A stretch of 16,372 nucleotides of DNA from Chlamydiia bacterium (GTDB lineage: Bacteria > Chlamydiota > Chlamydiia > Chlamydiales > Simkaniaceae): the NCBI GenBank assembly GCA_020440405.1, contig JAGROF010000081.1, positions 1 to 16,372 on the forward strand, in the 5' to 3' direction. The notes under the pieces are model-generated. The model was not told the DNA's origin. It was given only the letters and a program-made list of their open reading frames with translations, and did not search any database. The position numbers and the translations under genes were made by a program. Positions 6,618 to 12,519 of the stretch are shown here, one piece after another; the first letter of the stretch is position 1; every line of letters begins with the position of its first letter.

Positions 6618-8543
6618 ATGGGAAAAAATGTTGCACAGAAGTTAATCGAAAGTCATTTAGTCGAAGGGAAGATGGTTCCAGGGGAAGAAATTGGGATTAA
6701 GATCGACCATACCTTAATGCAAGATGCAACGGGAACAATGGTGATGTTAGAGCTAGAAGCGATGGGGCTTAAGGAACCCAAAACAGAAGTGAGCTGCCAA
6801 TATGTCGATCACAACATCATCCAAAATGATTTCAAAAATCCCGATGACCACCTATTTCTTTGGAGTGCAACGCGAAAGTTTGGTCTATGGTTCAGTAAAG
6901 CAGGAAATGGAGTCAGCCACCCTGTTCACATGGAAAAATTAGGAGTCCCTGGGAAAACCATGGTGGGGTCTGACAGCCACACTCCTGCAGCAGGAAGCTT
7001 AGGAATGCTTGCCATTGGAACTGGAGGACTTGAGGTCGCTTTAGCAACAGCAGGGGAACCTTTTTACTTCAACATGCCCAAGATTATGGGGGTCAAGCTA
7101 ACGGGAAAACTCCCTGATTGGGTGAGTGCAAAAGATGTGATCTTGGAGATGCTCCGCCGCCATGATGTCGCAGGGGGAGTGGGCAAGATTATCGAGTACT
7201 ATGGTCCTGGCTTAGACAACCTATCTGCTATGGACCGCCATGTCATTACCAATATGGGCGCAGAACTTGGAGCGACAACAAGTGTCTTCCCTTCAGACAA
7301 AGAAACAAAACGTTTCATGGAACTCCATGGGCGCGGAAAGGATTGGGTCGAGCTCAAAGCAGATCCCGATGCCACCTATGACGAAGAAGATGAAATTGAC
7401 CTGTCCAAACTTGTCCCTTTGATTGCCTGTCCAAGTAGCCCTGGGAATGTGGTTCCAGTAAGTGAAGTGGCAGGACAGCCTATTTTCCAATCGATGATTG
7501 GATCTTCCGCCAATCCAGGAATGCGCGATTTTGCCATTGCGGCCATGATTATTGATGGAAAACACTCTCAAGATCAGGTCTCCCTTGATATCAATCCCTC
7601 TACGAGACAAATCTTAGAAAACCTTACAGCAGGGGGATATTTGAACTCTTTAATTCGTGCAGGAGCGCGGATTCACCAAGCTGGATGTAACGGATGCATT
7701 GGAATGGGACAAGCACCCGCCTCAGGGAAAATCAGTCTCAGAACAAACCCGCGAAATTTTCCAGGACGCTCGGGAACAAAAGAAGACCAAGTTTACCTCT
7801 GCAGTCCCGAAACAGCCATTGCCTCAGCCATGACAGGGGTCATTACAGATCCTCGCACGTTGGATATGCCTTATCCTAAATATAAAGAGCCTAAGAAAAT
7901 CGAGATCCTTGAAGAGCTTACTCCTCCTGGAGAGAAAAAAGAGCTCATCATGGGCCCCAATATCAAACCTCTTCCTAAATTTGATCCTCTAGGGGATCAT
8001 ATCGAAGGTCCTGTCCTTTTAAAGATGGGAGACAATATCTCAACCGATGAAATTCTCCCTGCAGGAACCAAAGTCTTGCCCTTCCGGAGCAACATTCCTG
8101 AAATCAGCAAGTTTACCTTTGGACAAGTCGACGAATCCTATTATGACCGTGCAATGAAACACCAAAAAACAGGCTCCTTACTTGTAGGGGGGAACAATTA
8201 CGGACAAGGATCGAGCCGGGAACATGCGGCGATTTCCCCGCGTTATTTAGGAGTGAAAGCAGTCATTGCGAAAAGCTACGCACGGATCCACCGTAAAAAT
8301 CTTTGTAACTTCGGCATCCTTCCTCTCACCTTTGTCAACCCTGCGGACCATGACAAGATCTCTCAAGAAGATATTCTCGAAATCAAAGATGTGCGCAAAC
8401 ACATAGCAAAAGACAACACCTTTGAAGTTCTCAACAAAACAAAAAAAGAAAGCTACCAAGTCGCACACGGTCTCACGCAAAGAGAGCGAGACTCAATCCT
8501 TGCAGGAAGTTTAATCAATATTGCTCTGGAGAAACACAAGTGA
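6618..8543 (+). CDS. Aconitate hydratase, short 'Aquifex-type' form
   Basis: Isomerises citrate to isocitrate via cis-aconitate in the TCA cycle using a 4Fe-4S cluster. At 641 residues it is much shorter than AcnA or AcnB (about 850-900), fitting the compact Aquifex-type family. Cluster cysteines are Cys271 in ACPSSPGN and Cys357/Cys360 in AGCNGCIGMG. Other conserved blocks are GSDSHTPAAGSLGMLAIGTG (117-136) and the swivel domain from about residue 458, with DNISTDEILPAG (472-483) and GSSREHAAISPRYLG (531-545), the latter with the substrate-binding Ser-Arg. Leuconostoc-type isopropylmalate isomerases share the fold, but the single-chain layout with an attached swivel favours aconitase. Chlamydiaceae lack aconitase; environmental chlamydiae have a fuller cycle. 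Only a weak AGG precedes the ATG. The TGA overlaps the GTG start of the next gene. Confidence 0.93.
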   Translation: MGKNVAQKLIESHLVEGKMVPGEEIGIKIDHTLMQDATGTMVMLELEAMGLKEPKTEVSCQYVDHNIIQNDFKNPDDHLFLWSATRKFGLWFSKAGNGVSHPVHMEKLGVPGKTMVGSDSHTPAAGSLGMLAIGTGGLEVALATAGEPFYFNMPKIMGVKLTGKLPDWVSAKDVILEMLRRHDVAGGVGKIIEYYGPGLDNLSAMDRHVITNMGAELGATTSVFPSDKETKRFMELHGRGKDWVELKADPDATYDEEDEIDLSKLVPLIACPSSPGNVVPVSEVAGQPIFQSMIGSSANPGMRDFAIAAMIIDGKHSQDQVSLDINPSTRQILENLTAGGYLNSLIRAGARIHQAGCNGCIGMGQAPASGKISLRTNPRNFPGRSGTKEDQVYLCSPETAIASAMTGVITDPRTLDMPYPKYKEPKKIEILEELTPPGEKKELIMGPNIKPLPKFDPLGDHIEGPVLLKMGDNISTDEILPAGTKVLPFRSNIPEISKFTFGQVDESYYDRAMKHQKTGSLLVGGNNYGQGSSREHAAISPRYLGVKAVIAKSYARIHRKNLCNFGILPLTFVNPADHDKISQEDILEIKDVRKHIAKDNTFEVLNKTKKESYQVAHGLTQRERDSILAGSLINIALEKHK

Positions 8544-8893
8544 TTTTATTTATCGTGCGCGTCATCATCACAACAATTGTGGTCCTTCTCTGTGCCCACT
8601 TTCTTCCAGGACTCCATGTCAAAAATAACTGGGATGCGGTCTTTTTTGGCTTAATCCTCGCGGTGATTAACTCGAGTGTGCGTCCCATTTTGACCCTTCT
8701 GACCCTCCCTATCTCGATTTTCACCCTAGGACTCTTTCTCCTGGTCATCAATGCCTTTACCTTCTGGCTTGCCAGTGAGATCTCCTATGGGGTCCATATC
8801 ACCACCTTCTGGGGAGCCTTTTGGGGAGGAGCGATCATCTGGGTGACGGGAATCTTCAGCAACCGCCTGATCTGGAGTCGGGAAGCCTATTAA
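8540..8893 (+). CDS. Four-helix membrane protein of the phage_holin_4_2 / YvlD family
   Basis: A 117-residue integral membrane protein with hydrophobic segments at about 3-22, 32-50, 53-77 and 88-106. The block NSSVRPILTLLTLPISIFTL (44-63), followed by GLFLLVINAFTFWL (64-77), is the family signature. Despite the family name these are ordinary chromosomal proteins of unknown function (YvlD in Bacillus), and nothing phage-like surrounds it. The start is a GTG at 8540 that overlaps the aconitase TGA by four bases (GTGA), with GGAG eight bases upstream inside the aconitase gene, so translation is coupled to aconitase. No functional link with aconitase is known. Confidence 0.85.
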   Translation: MILFIVRVIITTIVVLLCAHFLPGLHVKNNWDAVFFGLILAVINSSVRPILTLLTLPISIFTLGLFLLVINAFTFWLASEISYGVHITTFWGAFWGGAIIWVTGIFSNRLIWSREAY

Positions 8894-8914
8894 AATCAGC
8901 GACTTATATTTTAA

Positions 8915-8943
8915 TTAACTTTTATTTTGATTTGTGTTATAAT
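8915..8943 (+). promoter_or_regulatory. Promoter of the putative deubiquitinase gene
   Basis: TTAACT (8915-8920), 17 bases, then a perfect TATAAT (8938-8943), set in a very A+T-rich stretch. The predicted transcript start is near 8950, about 28 bases before the ATG at 8978. AGAGGG (8966-8971) six bases before that ATG is the ribosome binding site. This is the major (housekeeping) sigma factor type. Confidence 0.7.
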
Positions 8944-8977
8944 TAATTAATGATTACAAAACAAAAGAGGGTTAATT

Positions 8978-10123
8978 ATGAGCGCTGAAATGAGTATTAA
9001 ACAATCCATTTCTACTAACATCGAAAAGGCTTTCCTTCAGCTAGATAGAGCTTCCGATCCAGCTCTGATTCTTTCTGAACTTGACGACTCTATTTCTCTT
9101 TTGAGAGACATTGTTATCTCAGAAAAGGGAAAGACCCAAGGAACCGTCGTTGAGGTCTATGAAAGGCGTTTACAGCAAGCTCAAGCCAAATTCGCGCAAA
9201 AATCTGTGGTGCATACTCCACCTTCTTCTCCACGCGCTATTCAAAAGGCTTCTAGTAGCGGAGGATCATCTCGGTCAATAAAAATGATTGAAGGGGAGAC
9301 AAACCAATATACCAACCCTTATGGATATCGTGAAATCTGTTCTGGAACGGCCCTTGCCTTTTTGGACATCGCTTTAAATCATGGTCAAGCCACCATTGAC
9401 CGTGCAGGAATTGGCACAGCTCTAAACCTTGGAGCAGAAATGTATCACAACGCTCTTGGACGAAAGCAAAAGCAAGATGCTGTTCTAGGTGTTGAAGTGA
9501 GCGATGCACAATCACAGCAACTTCACCCTTTCAACGTTGTCGACCAGGCGCGTTATGGAATGGTCCAAAAACGTTCACCTAAATCTGTATCCGTTAAAAA
9601 TCCTAGAGAATTTAAAGCATCCCTTGCCGATGTGATCGGCTCTCAGCTAGTTCCTCTTGCGCAAGCAGAAGGGAGAAGTGGAATGACCTTATCCTTCAAT
9701 GGAAAAACCTATGGAATCTCCGTCGAGATGAAAAGAGATACACCGGTCTTCATGTTTTTTGACTCCCATGGAGTTAGAGCCTCTCATGACAATGCCTTTG
9801 CCTTTGCCACATCTGACCTTGAAGAACTTGTTGATTTCATTGGAGATAATGCTTCATTCATGTCGAGAGCCCTTGATGAGGCCCTTGTAAAAACTCTTAT
9901 TGCAGACGGAATGCCTAGAGATCAAATAGCTCTTCTAGGAGCTCCTCAGGATGGAGATAATGAAATGGGATTCTTCCTCGTCGGCCCTAAGCCCCGCAAA
10001 CTGGAGCTGAATGTCTTTCATGAGCATAAAGAAGCCAAACCAGTAATGACTCCTGAATCTGTTGTCACCCCTTCTACAACTAGACAAAGTCAAGAGAGTG
10101 GTTGGAACTGCGCCATCCAGTAA
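8978..10123 (+). CDS. Putative secreted cysteine protease/deubiquitinase with C-terminal CaaX box
   Basis: A 381-residue protein not recognised as a named gene. Layout: a helical module at 15-73 shared with the next gene product; a Ser/Pro-rich linker at 76-102; a possible papain-like catalytic domain at about 105-295; a charged tail; and a final CAIQ (378-381). Catalytic candidates are Cys121 at the start of a helix (REICSGTALAFL) and Asp262-Ser-His264 at the end of a hydrophobic strand (PVFMFFDSHGV). This Cys ... Asp-x-His order and spacing resembles herpesvirus tegument deubiquitinases (peptidase family C76, where M48 uses Cys23, Asp156, His158). Gln110, before Cys121, could form the oxyanion hole. 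CAIQ fits a farnesylation CaaX box. There is no signal peptide; the Ser/Thr/Ile/Asn-rich N-terminus fits type III secretion. The assignment is inference from pattern. The gene has its own promoter and terminator. Confidence 0.8.
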   Translation: MSAEMSIKQSISTNIEKAFLQLDRASDPALILSELDDSISLLRDIVISEKGKTQGTVVEVYERRLQQAQAKFAQKSVVHTPPSSPRAIQKASSSGGSSRSIKMIEGETNQYTNPYGYREICSGTALAFLDIALNHGQATIDRAGIGTALNLGAEMYHNALGRKQKQDAVLGVEVSDAQSQQLHPFNVVDQARYGMVQKRSPKSVSVKNPREFKASLADVIGSQLVPLAQAEGRSGMTLSFNGKTYGISVEMKRDTPVFMFFDSHGVRASHDNAFAFATSDLEELVDFIGDNASFMSRALDEALVKTLIADGMPRDQIALLGAPQDGDNEMGFFLVGPKPRKLELNVFHEHKEAKPVMTPESVVTPSTTRQSQESGWNCAIQ

Positions 10124-10133
10124 ATCTTATCAA

Positions 10134-10166
10134 GCAGCTCTTTGAAAAAAGAGCTGCAATTTCTTT
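10134..10166 (+). terminator. Rho-independent terminator after the deubiquitinase-like gene
   Basis: GCAGCTCTTT (10134-10143) and AAAGAGCTGC (10148-10157) form a perfect 10-bp stem closed by a GAAA tetraloop, followed by AATTTCTTT. The tail directly abuts the -35 box of the next gene's promoter, so the two genes are transcribed separately. Confidence 0.88.
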
Positions 10167-10193
10167 GACATAAAGCTTCCATAACTCTATAAT
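10165..10193 (+). promoter_or_regulatory. Perfect-consensus promoter of the U-box/SP-RING-like gene
   Basis: TTGACA (10165-10170), exactly 17 bases, then TATAAT (10188-10193): a full match to the housekeeping bacterial consensus in both boxes and in spacing. The predicted start is near 10200, giving a leader of about 26 bases. The ribosome binding site GGGGAG (10218-10223) ends only two bases before the ATG at 10226, closer than usual; no better in-frame start codon is nearby. Confidence 0.88.
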
Positions 10194-10225
10194 ACCTCCC
10201 AGCTTAAAGAATTTTTTGGGGAGTT

Positions 10226-11332
10226 ATGGAAAGAGTTTTAACAGAAAAATATTTTAATCCAGTCACATTGCAAACTTATGAATTTAATCGACGCCCAGAA
10301 GGGATCGATTTTAGCGTCAAAGATCGCAATCAAAAGTTGACTTACCAAGTCACGATTGGAGAAGCAGGAGCTCTTCTCCATGAGCGCGTCGCAGCAAAAG
10401 CTACAAACCCTACTGAAAGTATTGAGCGCACCTTTGCTTTAGCCGTTGCAGCCGCTAAGCAAGCCGTCGAACATGAGCCAGCGCTACTGAGTTCTTTGGC
10501 AGATCCTGTTCAACTCACCCTCCCAAAAGACCCTGTTGTGACCAATTGTGGTCACCTGTTCGAAAGGGCTGTGATCCAGCAAGAACGTACAAGAGTCAAT
10601 GGCTGTCCCATTTGCAGAACGCAGGTTTACAACTTGACTCCAGTGCATATTTTGAAAAAGCACATTGAAGAGGTCTGCACTAGCGATGCAGTGATCCCTC
10701 ACTTTGGTCTGTTTCAAAAAGACAATGCCGATTTAGCTCGCCTTCATTCTCAAATCGCTCAAGTACATGCTGAAGATGGACGCCCTGCAGATGCGATTGA
10801 AGCTTACAAAGCAGCATTTAAATACACTAAAGACCTTACCCTGTACGCGAATGTCCCTCCTCTTTATCTAGCAATGCGAGAGCCAGAAAAAGCTCGCCTT
10901 GCTGCCTTACATCTTGCCTATTATGCATTTCAAGCAGGGGAGTTTCAGCTGGCAATCGATCAACTCGAGCCTTACCGAAACGCAGTCCCAGAGCTTTTTA
11001 ATCTCACCCTCTCGCTTTATCTTTTAGAGGGACGCCCTCAAGAGATGTACAACCTCCTGGCTGAAACGCATAAACTCGAGAGCGTCGGTCAAAGGGGACT
11101 TCGGCATGCACCACCCTCTGAAAATCTTGTCAAAGAGCTTATGCGTCCTCTAGAAGCACAGTTCTTAGCGTTTCATAAAAACAAAACGCGCGGCACTCTA
11201 TCTGAAATCGAGCGCCAGATGCAAGTTCTGAAGGACTTGCTCATAAGAACAAAAGGGACAACAGACAAAACGGTTTATACTGTCTATGATCAGCGGCTAA
11301 CTGCTGCAAAACAGCAAGTTTTAGGTGGGTAA
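10226..11332 (+). CDS. Putative U-box/SP-RING-like ligase with TPR-like helices
   Basis: A 368-residue protein not recognised as a named gene. Residues 1-85 are of unknown type. Residues about 91-150 resemble a U-box or SP-RING (Nse2-like) domain: ADPVQLTLPKDPVV, then CGHLFE with Cys108 and His110, then GCPICR with Cys127 and Cys130, then a helix LTPVHILKKHIEEV. Only one zinc site (Cys-x-His ... Cys-x2-Cys) is left; the first CxxC of a classical RING is missing, as in SP-RING and U-box folds. Such domains bind an E2 enzyme and promote ubiquitin or SUMO transfer, with host targets in bacterial effectors. Residues about 165-285 are TPR-like helix pairs (AEDGRPADAIEAYKAAFKYT; FQAGEFQLAIDQLEPY), a likely substrate or chaperone platform. 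The C-terminal 324-365 repeats the N-terminal module of the preceding protein. There is no signal peptide. The ligase function is inference. Confidence 0.82.
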   Translation: MERVLTEKYFNPVTLQTYEFNRRPEGIDFSVKDRNQKLTYQVTIGEAGALLHERVAAKATNPTESIERTFALAVAAAKQAVEHEPALLSSLADPVQLTLPKDPVVTNCGHLFERAVIQQERTRVNGCPICRTQVYNLTPVHILKKHIEEVCTSDAVIPHFGLFQKDNADLARLHSQIAQVHAEDGRPADAIEAYKAAFKYTKDLTLYANVPPLYLAMREPEKARLAALHLAYYAFQAGEFQLAIDQLEPYRNAVPELFNLTLSLYLLEGRPQEMYNLLAETHKLESVGQRGLRHAPPSENLVKELMRPLEAQFLAFHKNKTRGTLSEIERQMQVLKDLLIRTKGTTDKTVYTVYDQRLTAAKQQVLGG

Positions 11333-11391
11333 AAAAAACTCTCTGTGGTACAGTTCTAAACTTTGAAAGCAAGTTTTGGAGCTAAATTCCT

Positions 11392-12519
11392 ATGAAAAGA
11401 GTTGTTTTGGGCCTTTTATTGAGCGCATTTTTACTCACTGGCTGCCACGTTTCCAGCCGTACTTCGATGTATGGAAGTGGAGGACGAACATCCTATAATA
11501 TCGCAGCCCAAAACACGACCAACCAAGAGCTTTTATTAAACCTTGTACGCCTTCGCTACTCTGATACCCCCTACTTTTTAGAGCTCAATGGGATCACAAC
11601 GCAGTTCAACTTCTCAGGAAAGGTTTTCCCTTCAATTAAAATTCCTGGGTTTGATAACGATAATCCTTCGGCTCTTGGGGCTGAACTGGGATGGTCCAAC
11701 CAACCAACGATCCAATACTCTCCTTTGGAAGGGAAAGACTTTGCCATTCAGCTCATGCAACCCCTTGATCTACGCATCATCCAAGGGCTACTTTTCACAG
11801 GTTGGGATGTCGATCGGGTTTTCCGCTTGCTGATTCAACACATGGCTGCGATTAACAATGCCAGTACCGCTTCAGGCCCTATTCCTCTAAAGCCTCCAAG
11901 CTACAAAAAATTCTTTGAGTGTCTCCACCTGTTGCGCCATTTTCAAGCAGCAGGACAGCTTCAGATTGGCGTCCGCTACATCCCTAGTGATGAATCTCAC
12001 ATTACAGATGAAGATGCTTGCAAAGAGCGCCCCAACACCATTCAGATCTCCTTTCCTGTCAATGGAGAGGATTCTGACCGCCTTGCAGATCTCTTGGAAG
12101 GGGTTAAAAAGTCTGAGGGACGCTACGTGCTAAACATGCGCCAGGCCTATAACGAGCAGGCTAAAATTGGGATCATGACCCGCTCTCTCTTGAGCACCAT
12201 GTACTACCTCAGCTTAGGAGTCGAAGTTCCTCAGCGCGATATTGCCTCTGGCACCGTTGCGATGACCAAAAATTCTGATGGCTCTCTCTTTAACTGGGGT
12301 GAAGTCGTCGGAGACCTCTTTACGGTCCGCTGGAGCCGCCACTACCCTCAAGATGCCTACTTAGCGGTTTCTTACCGAGGAAATTGGTTTTACATCGATG
12401 ATAGCGATATCAATTCGAAACGGACTTTTGTGCTCTTGCAGCAAATCTATAACCTGCAAGCCAGACAACAAGAAAAAGAATCTCCGATCCTCAGTATCCC
12501 GATCGGAATTCCTAGATAA
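11392..12519 (+). CDS. Lipoprotein of a widespread uncharacterised family
   Basis: A 375-residue protein with a lipoprotein signal peptide: MKR, a hydrophobic core, and lipobox LLTGC with Cys18 as the lipidated residue. It is thus predicted to sit in the inner or outer membrane facing the periplasm. The block NQELLLNLVRLRYSDTPYFL (residues 44-63) followed by ELNGITTQ is shared by a family of bacterial lipoproteins of unknown function that I recognise only by that motif (typically LLLNLVRLRYRDTPxFLE). The mid-region is globular with no obvious catalytic motif. A GGAG lies about ten bases before the ATG; no clear promoter or terminator separates it from the ligase-like gene upstream (59-base gap), so read-through is possible. 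The 3' end overlaps the convergent gene by eight bases. Confidence 0.82.
   Translation: MKRVVLGLLLSAFLLTGCHVSSRTSMYGSGGRTSYNIAAQNTTNQELLLNLVRLRYSDTPYFLELNGITTQFNFSGKVFPSIKIPGFDNDNPSALGAELGWSNQPTIQYSPLEGKDFAIQLMQPLDLRIIQGLLFTGWDVDRVFRLLIQHMAAINNASTASGPIPLKPPSYKKFFECLHLLRHFQAAGQLQIGVRYIPSDESHITDEDACKERPNTIQISFPVNGEDSDRLADLLEGVKKSEGRYVLNMRQAYNEQAKIGIMTRSLLSTMYYLSLGVEVPQRDIASGTVAMTKNSDGSLFNWGEVVGDLFTVRWSRHYPQDAYLAVSYRGNWFYIDDSDINSKRTFVLLQQIYNLQARQQEKESPILSIPIGIPR
12483..12507 (-). terminator. Possible terminator of the TfoX operon inside the lipoprotein gene end
   Basis: TCCGATC and GATCGGA form a 7-bp stem with an 11-base loop. On the minus strand it comes just after the stop of the membrane protein gene and is followed by AGATTCTTTTTCTT. 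The loop is long and the U-tract is broken, so this is tentative. Confidence 0.35.

Noticed and set aside
7293..7610. 105-codon open frame antisense to aconitase
   Set aside because: The plus-strand aconitase is certain across this region; the antisense protein shows no domain and looks like a frame shadow.
8540..8893. Phage holin implying a prophage
   Set aside because: The family name is historical; no endolysin, integrase, structural gene or attachment site is present.
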